Part shown: piece after piece, positions 8,289 to 17,160 of the stretch
Layout: each line of letters begins with the position of its first letter
How positions within the stretch are numbered: the first letter of the stretch is position 1
Assembly (NCBI RefSeq): GCF_001854405.1
Contig: NZ_CP017718.1
Span: forward strand, 2,232,001-2,296,000
Length of the DNA stretch: 64,000 bases
From: Hyphomonas sp. Mor2
Lineage (GTDB): Bacteria; Pseudomonadota; Alphaproteobacteria; Caulobacterales; Hyphomonadaceae
Direction: 5' to 3'
The notes under the pieces: generated by a model
The model's database searches: none
Told to the model about the DNA's origin: nothing
The model's input: only the letters and a program-made list of their open reading frames with translations
Program-made: the position numbers and the translations under genes

Positions 8289-9299
8289 CTAAGCCGCCAC
8301 CACATTCTGCTCGATCGCGCCAAAGATCGACTTGCCAGCCTGATCCAGCATCTCGATCCGCACGCTGTCGCCGGCTTTCATGAACGGTGTCTTGAACTCG
8401 CCCGTCGCGATCTTCTCGATCATGCGAATTTCGGCAATGCAGGAATAGCCGAGCCCACCTTCGCTGACCGGCTTGCCGGGGCCTCCGTCTGCGCCTTTAT
8501 TCGACACCGTGCCTGATCCAATCACGGTCCCGGCACAAAGCGGACGTGTCTTGGCGGCATGGCTCACCAGGCGCGCCAGAGAGAAGGTCGCATCCTCCGC
8601 CGCCTCGGCACGGCCAAAGGGTTCGCCATTATAATCCACCCGCAGCGGCAAGTGGACGAGACTGTCTTTCCAGACCTCTCCCAATTCCTCCGGCGTCACC
8701 GCGACCGGCGAGAAGGCACTTGGCGGCTTGGACTGGAAGAACCCAAACCCCTTGGCCAGCTCTGCCGGAATGAGGCCGCGCAGGGAGACATCATTGCACA
8801 GCATGATCAGCTTGATGTGTTCTGCCGCGTCTGCCTCGCTAACGCCCATGGGAACGTCATCGGTCACCACCGCGATCTCACCTTCCATATCGCAGCCCCA
8901 GGCTACATCGCCCAGCGGGATATCATCGCGCGGTCCGAGGAACGCATCCGAGCCGCCCTGATACATTAGCGGGTCATCATAAAAGCTCTCTGGAACTTCC
9001 GCCCCGCGTGCCTTTCGGACCAGCTCCACATGATTGATGTAAGCCGAGCCATCAGCCCATTGATACGCGCGCGGTAGCGGGCTCTCGCATTCACTTTCAT
9101 GGAACCGAAAGGTCGGAACAGAGCCCAGCTCGACGCCTTCGGCCATACGGGCAAGGCGCGGGGACACACCGTCCCAATCATCGAGGGCGGCTTGCAGCGT
9201 CGGGGCAATCCGCGCCGCATCCGTGCAGCGGGTCAGGTCTTTTGAGACAACAACCAAACGCCCGTCGCGCGAGCCGTTCTTGAGGGTGGCGAGTTTCAT
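8289..9299 (-). CDS. Fumarylacetoacetate hydrolase family protein
   Basis: The 336 residues have the FAH fold. The segment WGCDMEGEIAVVTDD supplies acidic metal ligands, and the C-terminal half has PLCAGTVIGSGTVSNKG. Its position downstream of hppD and a VOC gene makes it the probable last step of tyrosine degradation, splitting fumarylacetoacetate into fumarate and acetoacetate. It begins 3 bp after the VOC gene ends. Homogentisate dioxygenase and maleylacetoacetate isomerase are not in the window, so they must lie elsewhere if the pathway is complete. Confidence 0.85.
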   Translation of the reverse strand: MKLATLKNGSRDGRLVVVSKDLTRCTDAARIAPTLQAALDDWDGVSPRLARMAEGVELGSVPTFRFHESECESPLPRAYQWADGSAYINHVELVRKARGAEVPESFYDDPLMYQGGSDAFLGPRDDIPLGDVAWGCDMEGEIAVVTDDVPMGVSEADAAEHIKLIMLCNDVSLRGLIPAELAKGFGFFQSKPPSAFSPVAVTPEELGEVWKDSLVHLPLRVDYNGEPFGRAEAAEDATFSLARLVSHAAKTRPLCAGTVIGSGTVSNKGADGGPGKPVSEGGLGYSCIAEIRMIEKIATGEFKTPFMKAGDSVRIEMLDQAGKSIFGAIEQNVVAA

Positions 9300-9302
9300 A
9301 TT

Positions 9303-9854
9303 CTAGCTTTCTTCAGCAATCTTCTCATGCAGCCAGGCGGCATGGCGCGGGGCCTTCTTGGTGCGGCTCCATTCGTCCAGCATTTCCGGCGCCACGCGCT
9401 TCAGCTCCGCATACTGATCAGGCGTGCCAATATCGCAGGCAAGTTCTAATCGATGTCCGCTCGGATCAAAGAAATAGATCGATTTGAAAATGCCGTGATG
9501 CGTCGGTCCAAGCACGTCTAGCCCGTGCGCTTCGGCGCGGGCCTTGGCGCTGAGCAGGTCTTCCATAGACCCCACTTTGAAAGCGATATGCTGCACCCAT
9601 TGCGGGGTGTTCTCGTCCCGCCCCATGTCGGGCTGCTCGGGCAGCTCGAAAAAGGCGAGCACATTGCCATTCCCGGCATCCAGGAAAATATGCATGTAAG
9701 GATCATACGCGCCGGTAGAGGGAACGTGATCCTCTGCGATGGCGAGCTGGAAATCCATGCCCAGAACATCGCGGTAGAATTCTACCGTCTCTTTCGCATC
9801 CTTGCAGCGATAGGCGACGTGATGCACGCCTTGCAGGTTTGGAGCATCGGTCAT
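9303..9854 (-). CDS. VOC-family (glyoxalase/extradiol dioxygenase fold) protein
   Basis: The 183-residue protein has two beta-alpha-beta-beta-beta modules. The likely metal ligands are the His of GVHHVAYRC, the His of VQHIAFKVG and the Glu of GHRLELACD. Its start overlaps the hppD stop by one base (TGATG), so translation is coupled. Its function in tyrosine catabolism is not known. It could act on a pathway intermediate or a ring-cleavage product. Confidence 0.75.
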   Translation of the reverse strand: MTDAPNLQGVHHVAYRCKDAKETVEFYRDVLGMDFQLAIAEDHVPSTGAYDPYMHIFLDAGNGNVLAFFELPEQPDMGRDENTPQWVQHIAFKVGSMEDLLSAKARAEAHGLDVLGPTHHGIFKSIYFFDPSGHRLELACDIGTPDQYAELKRVAPEMLDEWSRTKKAPRHAAWLHEKIAEES

Positions 9855-10954
9855 CAGGCAGGCTCTTTCACATCTAACACGCCCCGGTTGACCTGATCAC
9901 GTTCAATGCTTTCGAACAAGGCTTTGAAATTGCCTTCGCCGAAGCCTTCCTTGTAATCGCCCTTGCGCTGGATGAACTCGAAGAAGACCGGGCCAATCCG
10001 CGGCTCGGCAAAGATCTGGAGCAGCAGGCGCGGCTGGCCGCCTTCCGTGGTGCCATCGAGCAGGATACCGCGGGATTGCAGCTCGCTCACCGGCTCGCCA
10101 TGACCTGGCAGGCGCTCATCGAGCATTTGATAATAGGTCTCCGGCGGGGCCGTCATGAAGGGCACGCCCCCCTTTTGCAGCTTGTCCCAACAGTCGACGA
10201 GATCATCGCAGATCAGGGCAATGTGCTGAATGCCTTCGCCGTTAAACTCGCGCAGGAATTCCTCGATCTGACCGCCACCCGACTTGCCTTCTTCATTGAG
10301 CGGAATGCGGATCATGCCATCCGGCGCCGTCAGGGCTTTGGAGGTCAGGCCGGTATATTCGCCCTTGATGTCGAAATAACGGATCTCCTGGAAGTTGAAG
10401 AGCTTCTCATAGAAGTCAGCCCAGTAAGCCATACGCCCCCCATAGACATTATGGGTCAGGTGATCGATCAACTGGAAGCCGAAGCCCTCGGGATTGCGAT
10501 CCACACCGGGCAGATACTCAAAATCGATATCGTAGATGGAGAGGCCTTCGCCATCCTCGGTGTAGCGGTCGATCAGATAGATGATCGAGTTCCCGATCCC
10601 ACGAATACCGGGAATGTGGAGTTCCATCGGACCCGTCTCGACCTGGATCGGTTCTGCGCCCTGCTCGAGCAGGTGGTCATAAGCGGCGCGCGCATTGCGG
10701 ACGCGAAAGCCCATGCCGCAAGCGCTCGGGCCATGTTCCCGCGCAAAGAACCAGGCCGCCGATTTCGGCTCATAATTGGTGATCAGATTGATCCCGCCCT
10801 GGCGCCAAAGCTCGACATCCTTCGAGCGGTGCCGGGCGACCTTGGTGAAACCCATTGTCTCGAAGACCGGTTCGAGCATGCCTTTCTCGGGCGCTGAAAA
10901 CTCAATGAATTCAAAGCCATCAAGGCCTGCTGGATTCTCGAATAGGTCTGCCAT
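9854..10954 (-). CDS. hppD: 4-hydroxyphenylpyruvate dioxygenase
   Basis: The 366-residue length is normal for bacterial enzymes. The three expected iron ligands are visible: His in [10 protein letters not shown], His in [11 protein letters not shown] and Glu in [13 protein letters not shown]. It converts 4-hydroxyphenylpyruvate to homogentisate in the cytoplasm. I chose the ATG at 10954 because GGAGGTG lies 6 bases upstream; the frame is open for 23 more codons but those run into the promoter palindrome. It is the first gene of the operon hppD-VOC-fah. Confidence 0.93.
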   Translation of the reverse strand: MADLFENPAGLDGFEFIEFSAPEKGMLEPVFETMGFTKVARHRSKDVELWRQGGINLITNYEPKSAAWFFAREHGPSACGMGFRVRNARAAYDHLLEQGAEPIQVETGPMELHIPGIRGIGNSIIYLIDRYTEDGEGLSIYDIDFEYLPGVDRNPEGFGFQLIDHLTHNVYGGRMAYWADFYEKLFNFQEIRYFDIKGEYTGLTSKALTAPDGMIRIPLNEEGKSGGGQIEEFLREFNGEGIQHIALICDDLVDCWDKLQKGGVPFMTAPPETYYQMLDERLPGHGEPVSELQSRGILLDGTTEGGQPRLLLQIFAEPRIGPVFFEFIQRKGDYKEGFGEGNFKALFESIERDQVNRGVLDVKEPA

Positions 10955-10994
10955 GCGGGCACCTCCATGAAAGCGTGAACGTCGATCTGAGTGC

Positions 10995-11026
10995 GCTATA
11001 TCAAATAATAGTTGCATATGCAACTA
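10995..11026 (-). promoter_or_regulatory. hppD promoter with 18-bp palindromic operator over the -35 box
   Basis: On the minus strand TTGCAT (11018-11023) and TATAGC (10995-11000) are spaced by 17 bp. A perfect palindrome TAGTTGCATATGCAACTA (11009-11026) covers the -35 box, the position expected for a repressor. Its size and symmetry would suit a MarR- or Lrp-type dimer. No such regulator gene lies next to it, so the identity of the protein is open. Confidence 0.6.
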
Positions 11027-11051
11027 ATTGAGAGTTCCAGTCCTTTGCAAG

Positions 11052-11131
11052 CCTCATCCTGAGCCTGTCGAAGGACGAGGCGGACTGCCGGGAAGTGCGG
11101 CCCGTGATCCTTCGACAAGCTCAGGATGAGG
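11052..11131. repeat. REP-like inverted repeat pair
   Basis: Two 24-bp arms at 11052-11075 and 11108-11131 are reverse complements at 23 of 24 positions, around a 32-bp loop. The core CTTCGACAAGCTCAGGATGAG is a dispersed intergenic repeat I recognise from many alphaproteobacterial genomes. A second small inverted repeat, CCCTGC-CTGC-GCAGGG, lies at 11169-11184. Together they explain the in-frame but non-coding sequence before the serine hydrolase. Confidence 0.75.
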
Positions 11132-11220
11132 GCCTGCTGATCTCTTCTCCAATTCACTCACCGCCGACCCCTGCCTGCGCAGGGATCGACGGAGTGTGGG
11201 CGATCGTGCCAAGAGAAGGG

Positions 11221-11997
11221 ATGACCGCTACCCTGCTCGCCGAGCTCAAACACGCCTGCCAAACCTTCGCCGATCAGCCCGGACAGATCGCGGTGATCGT
11301 CCAGTCCAAACCAGATCCTGCTTTGTCTGTCTCGATCAATGCGGACCTGCGCCTGCCCGCCGCCAGCGTGGTTAAGCCGGCGATAGCCTGTGCGGCTGCC
11401 GATGCTGCACATCTGGATCTCCGTCAGCCCATCGCGATCTCGGATCTGGAGGAGACCTTCTATTGTTCGATAATCCAGGCCTTCGACCCGGGCGATAAAA
11501 TCACGCTGAAGGCCGTGATCGGCTTGATGCTGATCGTCAGCGACAATCCGGCGACCACCGCAACCCTCGATGCGGTGGGCATGGACACGGTTAATCAGTG
11601 GTTAGAAACGAACCGTTTGAGCGATACCAGTATCAGTGTCGGCTTTGACGATGCCTCGCTTGGCGCTCCGCTGCGGGCAAACCTGACGACCGCGCAGGAC
11701 TGTTTGCGCCTCTTGCAACTCATCGACAAGACGCCGGACTACGCCTTCATCAAACACATGCTCGCCAACAATCTGCGCAATGAGCGGATTCCGAAACTGC
11801 TGCCCGATGATGCCATCATCGCGCACAAGACCGGGACATTGAACGGGCTTTGCCATGACATCGCGCTGATTGAGGGTCCGGCGGCGGCTTTCTATCTAGT
11901 TGTGCTCGCAGACGGTCTGCCGGATGGACATGATTTCGCGAACGACATCGCTCGGTTTTCTAAGCAGATCTACGATGTGATGAGCTTGCACTCCTAA
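11221..11997 (+). CDS. Serine hydrolase, class A beta-lactamase fold
   Basis: All three hallmarks of the penicillin-recognising family are present in the 258 residues: the Ser-x-x-Lys of ASVVKPAI, the SDN triad in IVSDNPATT and KTG in AHKTGTL. No signal peptide is visible at the chosen start, which is unusual for a beta-lactamase and argues for a cytoplasmic or otherwise exported esterase or peptidase. An in-frame start at 11095 would only add residues translated from the REP-like repeat. The nearby D-Ala-D-Ala ligase and MurF-like genes make a D-amino-acid peptide or muropeptide substrate plausible. Confidence 0.7.
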   Translation: MTATLLAELKHACQTFADQPGQIAVIVQSKPDPALSVSINADLRLPAASVVKPAIACAAADAAHLDLRQPIAISDLEETFYCSIIQAFDPGDKITLKAVIGLMLIVSDNPATTATLDAVGMDTVNQWLETNRLSDTSISVGFDDASLGAPLRANLTTAQDCLRLLQLIDKTPDYAFIKHMLANNLRNERIPKLLPDDAIIAHKTGTLNGLCHDIALIEGPAAAFYLVVLADGLPDGHDFANDIARFSKQIYDVMSLHS

Positions 11998-12094
11998 ACC
12001 GCCCACCGGCTTCCTGACGAACGTCAGGACCCATGGCGGTTGAGCCATCAATCAGCCAGCCGCCATGGATGCCAACTTGCGTTGGCAATGCGGT
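11998..12094. repeat. Cloverleaf-shaped intergenic repeat, copy B
   Basis: This 97-bp copy begins at the last base or so of the serine hydrolase gene and fills the gap to the convergent ligase gene. An outer stem ACCGC/GCGGT encloses the same arms as copy A: TCCTGAC-GAAC-GTCAGGA (12012-12029), ATGGCGG/CCGCCAT (12033-12039 with 12060-12066) and TGCCAAC-TTGC-GTTGGCA (12070-12087). The stems are identical to copy A and only the loops and joints differ. Confidence 0.8.
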
Positions 12095-12105
12095 GTCTTT
12101 CGTTG

Positions 12106-13260
12106 CTATCTCCGTGGCAAAAGCCGCGCATCTTGCGGGACGGGGTCCTCGAACGTCTTGATCGTGTCGCCAGTCGCCTCGTCGATCAGATGCTGGATCA
12201 GCTCCGGGAATAGAAGCGGCTCAGCAGCCGCTTCCCAGAGGAAGAATCCATATGAGCCAGGGATCGCATTGATCTCATTGAACCAGAGCTCGCCGGTTTC
12301 CTTGTTGGACATGAAATCAATCCGCGGAGCCCCGCGCTTACCGAGCGCGGAAAACGTGCGGCGGGCATAGTCGTGGATCTTGTCCTGCAGCTCTTTCGGC
12401 AGATCTGGATTAATGTCCCGCGTCAGGGACAACATGCCCTCAGACGGTTTGAACGTGCCTTTGGTACCGCCCTCGTCGGAGAGGTATTTCTCGCGAAAAT
12501 CGAGCAGTTCGGCCCCGGATTTCGGGCGCTCGATGGCCGAGAGTTTGATCTCTTCGCCCTTGGCGATCATGGCAATATTATACTCGACCAGGTTCTGCAC
12601 CTGCGGCTCGATCAGGGCGAGCGTGTCTTTCTTCAGGACATATTCGACCAGCGGCCAGACCTCGTCTGCCGTCTTGGCGAGCCCGACCCCGACGCTGGAG
12701 CCGAGATTGGCGGGTTTTACGATCACCGGATAGCCGAGCGCCGCTTTAACGTCTGGCAGGATCATGTCGGCATCTTCGATCTGTGCGCGATTGACGGTGA
12801 CATGCGGCAGGACATTGACCCCCGCCGCTTTGACCAGCGCCTTGGTCACATCCTTGCGCATCGCGATCGAGGTGCTGGACGCGGACAAGCCGGTGACCGG
12901 AATGCCGAGCAGCTCGAAATAGGCCTGGATGCGGCCATCTTCGCCAAATGTCCCATGAAAGACCGGCAGGACGCAGTCCACCGGCTGGATCACTGTGCCA
13001 TCCATGGCACAGACAACCGGGCCATTATCGCTCCAGCGAAACGTCACTTGCTGCCCGAGCGGCGGGCGCGGCTTGTATTTGGAGATATCGCGCAGGCTCG
13101 CACCGATCCAGAAACGGTTGGAAAAATCAGTATAGACCGGCAACACATCGACATTTCGAACGTCTGCGGCGTCCATCAATTGGTGCGCACTGACCACGCT
13201 GACATCATGCTCGGAGCTGGCGCCGCCGAAAATAATCACAGTTTTGAGCGATTTTGCCAA
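12106..13260 (-). CDS. D-alanine--D-alanine ligase family protein (ATP-grasp)
   Basis: The N-terminal IIFGGASSEHDVS and HGTFGEDGRIQ, the P-loop-like PANLGSSVGVG and the metal site NEINAIPGSYG are the classic Ddl landmarks. At 384 residues it is longer than most Ddl enzymes (about 300-370). The start is uncertain. A TTG at 13260 is used here, and the frame extends to a TTG at 13326, only 9 bp from the divergent gene, leaving little room for promoters. It would join two D-amino acids, or a D-amino acid and a D-hydroxy acid. It is grouped with a MurF-like ligase rather than with division genes. Confidence 0.85.
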   Translation of the reverse strand: MAKSLKTVIIFGGASSEHDVSVVSAHQLMDAADVRNVDVLPVYTDFSNRFWIGASLRDISKYKPRPPLGQQVTFRWSDNGPVVCAMDGTVIQPVDCVLPVFHGTFGEDGRIQAYFELLGIPVTGLSASSTSIAMRKDVTKALVKAAGVNVLPHVTVNRAQIEDADMILPDVKAALGYPVIVKPANLGSSVGVGLAKTADEVWPLVEYVLKKDTLALIEPQVQNLVEYNIAMIAKGEEIKLSAIERPKSGAELLDFREKYLSDEGGTKGTFKPSEGMLSLTRDINPDLPKELQDKIHDYARRTFSALGKRGAPRIDFMSNKETGELWFNEINAIPGSYGFFLWEAAAEPLLFPELIQHLIDEATGDTIKTFEDPVPQDARLLPRR

Positions 13261-13334
13261 TTTTTCACCAGTCTTAAGTCTAAGGTCCGCGTAGAGTATA
13301 GAGAGCGAATCGTCGAGCGGGATCAAGCCAGTCT

Positions 13335-14096
13335 ATGACCACAGCATTGAAGCCAAATTTGGTTCAAATTGGGGACCCTGCCAAACCCCCTGTGGTGTTT
13401 GGGCATGGCTGGGGCCGGTCCTATCGCGATTTCATTCCAGTCGCTGAAGCATTGGCGCCCGTCGCAAGTTCCTTCCTTATCGATTTTCCCGGCTTTGGCG
13501 ATTCTCCACGCCCGGACGAGACCTGGGGGACGGAGGACTATGGCGACCATATCCTCGACTTTCTCAAGACGGCGCATGGCCTCTCGCGTTTCACCTGGGT
13601 CGGACACTCTTTCGGTGGGCGCGTCGGAATGCGCATAGCGGCGAGACATTCCGACGTGATCGATCACCTGGTACTGGTTGCTTCTGCCGGGATCCCGCGC
13701 ACCCGAACGTCATGGCAGAAACTGAAGGGCCGCCAGCGCGGCCTGGAGTTCAAGTTTCGCAAGGCCATGGCAAATGGCGATGACGCATTGCTCGCGCTGG
13801 AAAAGCGATATGGCTCGGTCGACTACATTCACAGCCGCGAGATCGGCATGCGAGACATTTTTGTGCAGACCGTGAATGAAGATCAGACCGCCACCCTGCC
13901 CCAGATTCAATGCCCGACCACGATTATCTATGGCGGTCTCGATGTGGATACGCCGGTCGAAGTCGGCAAGCGGCTGGCGGCCGGGATTGCGAACGCCCGT
14001 CTGATCGTCTGCCCGCACTATGATCACATCTCGATCCTGGACCGTGGACGCCATCAGATCGCCCTAACGATTAAAGAACGGTTGGGGGCCGAATAG
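13335..14096 (+). CDS. Alpha/beta hydrolase
   Basis: The 253-residue alpha/beta-hydrolase shows the oxyanion HGWGRSYRD, the nucleophile elbow GHSFGGRVG (Ser near residue 94) and a late CPHYDHIS segment that can supply the catalytic His. No signal peptide is visible. It ends 2 bp before a membrane-bound MurF-like gene and is divergent from the D-Ala-D-Ala ligase. A role in hydrolysing or transferring a peptide or ester intermediate of that set is an inference from the context. Confidence 0.8.
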   Translation: MTTALKPNLVQIGDPAKPPVVFGHGWGRSYRDFIPVAEALAPVASSFLIDFPGFGDSPRPDETWGTEDYGDHILDFLKTAHGLSRFTWVGHSFGGRVGMRIAARHSDVIDHLVLVASAGIPRTRTSWQKLKGRQRGLEFKFRKAMANGDDALLALEKRYGSVDYIHSREIGMRDIFVQTVNEDQTATLPQIQCPTTIIYGGLDVDTPVEVGKRLAAGIANARLIVCPHYDHISILDRGRHQIALTIKERLGAE

Positions 14097-14098
14097 AT

Positions 14099-15688
14099 AT
14101 GCTGGCCCATCTCCCCTTCGCTATTTTCGTCGCTGCGCTCGCTGGGTTCGGCTGGGTCAGAATCAATACGATCCTGACCTATTTCCAGCAGGAAGAGTAT
14201 GACAGCTCGCGCTTTCTCGGCGCAGTGGTCCGAGTGCGTTTGTTCGATATCCTTGCCACGCTGGGCCTGATCGGCGTGCTCGTTGCGAACACCTATCTCG
14301 GGCTCGGCGCATATGCCTGGCTGATCGCAGCCGCCGTGCTGGTCCTGATCGCACTGCGCGAACGAGGATATACGTACAAGAAGCGGTTGGTTGCGACGGA
14401 GCGTCTGAAGCGAATCCGCTGGCTGGCCCGCGGGTTTTATGCTCTCAGCCTCGGCTTGCTGCTTATTCATTTGCTCGCCGTGTTTCTGATCCTGCAGCTC
14501 GTCCCGCTCTGGATCATGCTCGCCAATCGCCTGCTGCGTCCGCTGCAGGAGCGCGTCAATCAGGGCTTTGTCGATCAGGCGATGGAGAAATTGCAGACCT
14601 TCCAGCCCGTCACCATCGGGATCACGGGCTCATTTGGAAAGACCACAACCAAACACATCTTCGCTGAGATCCTGGAATCGGCTGGCCCCGTCTTCTACAG
14701 CCCTGGTAGTATCAACACTGTGCTCGGCCTGACCCGGAACATTCGCGAGAAGCTGCAGCGCGGGCACAAATTCTTCATCGCGGAAATGGGCGCTTATGGC
14801 ATCGGCTCGATCAAGCGGCTGTGTGATTTTTCCGACCCTGGCTATGGCATCGTCACCGCAATCGGGAACGCCCACACCGAGCGGTTCGGCGACATTGAAA
14901 CCATCGCCAAAGCCAAGTCCGAGCTGGTGGAACATGTGTGCGCTCGCGGCGGCATGGTGGTCTATCCAGATGAAATCCGGGAACACAAACCCTTCGCCGA
15001 CTTGCGCGAACGGTATCCCGACCTCATCCGCACTGTCGGCGATTCGGAGGCGGCCGATTTTCAGATCATGCAGGCCGCGCTCGAAGACAGCAATTGGGCC
15101 ATCGTGCTCAAGAATAATCGTGCCCCAGCTGAGCCGCTGATCACCTACACGCTGCCTCTATTGGGCGACCACAATATCCTGAACTCGGCGCTGGCCGTGG
15201 CGATGACCTATCTGATCAGCCCGGCCACAGCGACTCGCATTCCCGCCTTTTCCAAAGACGTCGAGCAAGTTCAGCACCGTCTGCAAAAGGTAGAGGCCCC
15301 CGGCCAGCCCCTGGTGCTGGATGACGCCTATAATTCCAACGAAGTCGGCTTCCGGAACGCCGTCACGGTTCTGAAAGAACTGGCCCGCCAGCGCGGCGGC
15401 AAGGCCATTCTCGTCACACCGGGCGTGGCCGAGCTGGGCCTGGAACATGACCGCGTGCATGGGCGCCTTGGCGAGCATGTCTCTGGCCTCTGCGATATTG
15501 TAATTGCGGTCAATCCGGATCGGATCGAAGCCTTCACGCAAGCGATCGATACCGACAAGGTCACCTATCACGCGCGCGCCTCTTTCGCCGACGCGCGGCG
15601 GTTGGTGACCGAACTCAGTGATGAGAAAGATGTCGTTCTGTACGAGAATGACTTACCGGATCTACTGGAAGAAACGCGCCTGCTCTGA
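14099..15688 (+). CDS. Membrane-anchored MurF-like Mur ligase
   Basis: The first 145 of 529 residues hold four or five hydrophobic segments (near 5-22, 48-68, 72-87 and 112-142). A Mur ligase domain follows, with the ATP loop GITGSFGKTTT at 173-183, the GNAHTERFG segment and VLDDAYNSNE, which are typical of MurF. MurF adds a D-dipeptide to a UDP-muramyl tripeptide, but ordinary MurF is soluble and about 450-480 residues. The membrane anchor suggests a lipid-linked or membrane-proximal acceptor. It forms a unit with the hydrolase (2-bp gap). Confidence 0.8.
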   Translation: MLAHLPFAIFVAALAGFGWVRINTILTYFQQEEYDSSRFLGAVVRVRLFDILATLGLIGVLVANTYLGLGAYAWLIAAAVLVLIALRERGYTYKKRLVATERLKRIRWLARGFYALSLGLLLIHLLAVFLILQLVPLWIMLANRLLRPLQERVNQGFVDQAMEKLQTFQPVTIGITGSFGKTTTKHIFAEILESAGPVFYSPGSINTVLGLTRNIREKLQRGHKFFIAEMGAYGIGSIKRLCDFSDPGYGIVTAIGNAHTERFGDIETIAKAKSELVEHVCARGGMVVYPDEIREHKPFADLRERYPDLIRTVGDSEAADFQIMQAALEDSNWAIVLKNNRAPAEPLITYTLPLLGDHNILNSALAVAMTYLISPATATRIPAFSKDVEQVQHRLQKVEAPGQPLVLDDAYNSNEVGFRNAVTVLKELARQRGGKAILVTPGVAELGLEHDRVHGRLGEHVSGLCDIVIAVNPDRIEAFTQAIDTDKVTYHARASFADARRLVTELSDEKDVVLYENDLPDLLEETRLL

Positions 15689-15697
15689 CGCGATACG

Positions 15698-16267
15698 TCA
15701 AGCGGCAGAGTAGCGCATTTGGATGCGATTAAGCGCGTCGTGCAGTTTTTCGATTGGTGAATGCTTTGGATCGGTTGTCTCGGGCAGGCTCTGCTCTGAA
15801 TAATACCGCCCCAATGCCATTTCACGGGCGCGGCTGACACGGCTCTTCACCGTGCCGGGTGAACAGCCAAAGACGTCAGCCGCTTCTTCATAGGTGAAGC
15901 CAGCAGCGACCACGAGCAGGAACGCCTCGCGCTGGACGCGTTTCAGCGAATCCACCGCTTGCAGCATGCGAGACAGGCTGGAGCGTTGTTCGAGATTGCA
16001 ATCTGCAACGAGCTGGGTTTCCAGCTCTTCGTGTTCCCGGGTCTCACTCCGCACATCCGAGCGGCGCTGCTGGTAGAAATCGTTTCGAAGGATCCGAAAC
16101 AGCCAGGCGCGCAATGGTCCTTTGTCAGGATCATAATCAGCCTGGTGCTGCCAGGCTTTCAAACAGGCATTCTGAACCAGGTCATCAGACCGTGTCACAT
16201 CACGGCAGAGGATCCGAGCATAGGCCCTCATTTCTGGTATCAGTGCCTCTAATTTCTCAGAGAACAT
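15698..16267 (-). CDS. EcfG-like ECF sigma factor, copy 1
   Basis: The 189 residues contain region 2 (LIPEMRAYARILCRDV, DDLVQNACLKAWQ, RAWLFRILRNDFYQQRR) and region 4 (QREAFLLVVAAGFTYEEAA, GCSPGTVKSRVSRARE). The pattern is that of the alphaproteobacterial general-stress EcfG group. The start at ATG 16267 is supported by GGGGAT 7 bases upstream and by alignment with copy 2, which begins the same way. It is divergent from copy 2 across a 270-bp gap and convergent with the MurF-like gene (9-bp gap). Confidence 0.88.
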   Translation of the reverse strand: MFSEKLEALIPEMRAYARILCRDVTRSDDLVQNACLKAWQHQADYDPDKGPLRAWLFRILRNDFYQQRRSDVRSETREHEELETQLVADCNLEQRSSLSRMLQAVDSLKRVQREAFLLVVAAGFTYEEAADVFGCSPGTVKSRVSRAREMALGRYYSEQSLPETTDPKHSPIEKLHDALNRIQMRYSAA

Positions 16268-16536
16268 CGCGAAATCCCCATAATTCAACCTACACTAGTT
16301 TTTTAATACCTAAGATTTCGTTTCCATGGAGAAAGACTTGCCGGGAGGTGCCTCGCGAGGCCTTGCGCAAACCATAGAGAAAGCAACAGCCCTGGATCAC
16401 GCGCGTGAAAGCTTGAGAACACTTCAATCTATACCTGTGTCACCCAATCCAGTTACAGGATTTACGAATGAAGAATTGGGTTTACCCTTAATTAACCAAC
16501 TCTTTGGACATCTTTAACGGCTAGAGGGGCTGTTCG

Positions 16537-17109
16537 ATGTTCACAGACGAACTTGAGGGTATTTTGCCAGAGATTCGCGCCTATGCGCGGATGCTGTGTT
16601 CCAACCGGGATATGGCAGATGATATTGTTCAGAATGCCTGTCTGAAGGCGTGGAAAGCGCGCAAGTCCTTTGATCCCAAACGCGGCAAGTTTCGCGCCTG
16701 GATGTTCACCATCACGCGCAATGAATTCTTGCAACTGGTCCGCAAGCAGCGCCCCATGGATGTTTATGACCCAGCCGAGTTCGAATACAGACTGGTGCAG
16801 GAATGCCAACTCGACAGCCGCTCGGCCTGTTCAGATGCGATCCAGGCCTTGTTCAAGCTCACGCCTGAACAACGCGATGTATTCATCCTCGTTCTCGCCG
16901 CGGGATACTCTTACGAAGAAGCCGCATCGATCTGTCAGTGCTCGGTCGGAACAATCAAGAGCCGGATCAGCCGCGCCCGCGCGAAACTGACCGAATTGCT
17001 CGACACGTCTGATGCAGGTGACGCTGAATCGCGTGAGCAATCCATCGTTTTTCACGGTCTTGAAGACATATTCAGCCGCGTCGATACGCTGCTCAAAAAC
17101 GCGGCCTGA
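16537..17109 (+). CDS. EcfG-like ECF sigma factor, copy 2
   Basis: This 190-residue paralogue of the divergent sigma factor starts MFTDELEGILPEIRAYARM, has DDIVQNACLKAWKA and RAWMFTITRNEFLQ in region 2, and ends with GYSYEEAASICQCSVGTIKS in region 4. GAGGGG lies 7 bases before the ATG. EcfG sigma factors direct the general stress response and are held by NepR. A NepR-like gene is present at 30661. Downstream lies a GGAAC-type promoter and a candidate small RNA. Confidence 0.88.
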   Translation: MFTDELEGILPEIRAYARMLCSNRDMADDIVQNACLKAWKARKSFDPKRGKFRAWMFTITRNEFLQLVRKQRPMDVYDPAEFEYRLVQECQLDSRSACSDAIQALFKLTPEQRDVFILVLAAGYSYEEAASICQCSVGTIKSRISRARAKLTELLDTSDAGDAESREQSIVFHGLEDIFSRVDTLLKNAA

Positions 17110-17129
17110 AAACTTTTTTCAAAAAAATT

Positions 17130-17155
17130 GGAACGGTTTTGGCCCCTCATGCGTA
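17130..17155 (+). promoter_or_regulatory. EcfG-type promoter GGAAC-N17-CGTA
   Basis: GGAAC (17130-17134) and CGTA (17152-17155) are 17 bp apart, one base off the EcfG consensus GGAAC-N16/17-CGTT. The site lies 20 bp after the second EcfG-like gene and points to a short non-coding stretch that ends in an intrinsic terminator. It is therefore a good candidate for direct control by the neighbouring sigma factors. Confidence 0.65.
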
Positions 17156-17160
17156 GGGTC

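Noticed and set aside
12373-13338. 321-codon open frame antisense to the D-Ala-D-Ala ligase gene
   Set aside because: It is a shadow of the ligase reading frame caused by GC codon bias; composition is low in normal protein pattern and no ribosome site is present.
16326-16517. 63-codon plus-strand frame between the two EcfG-like genes, considered as a NepR-like gene
   Set aside because: The sequence lacks the NepR helix pattern and Pro-Val-Pro turn, and no ribosome site precedes its ATG. The stretch is more likely the divergent promoter region.
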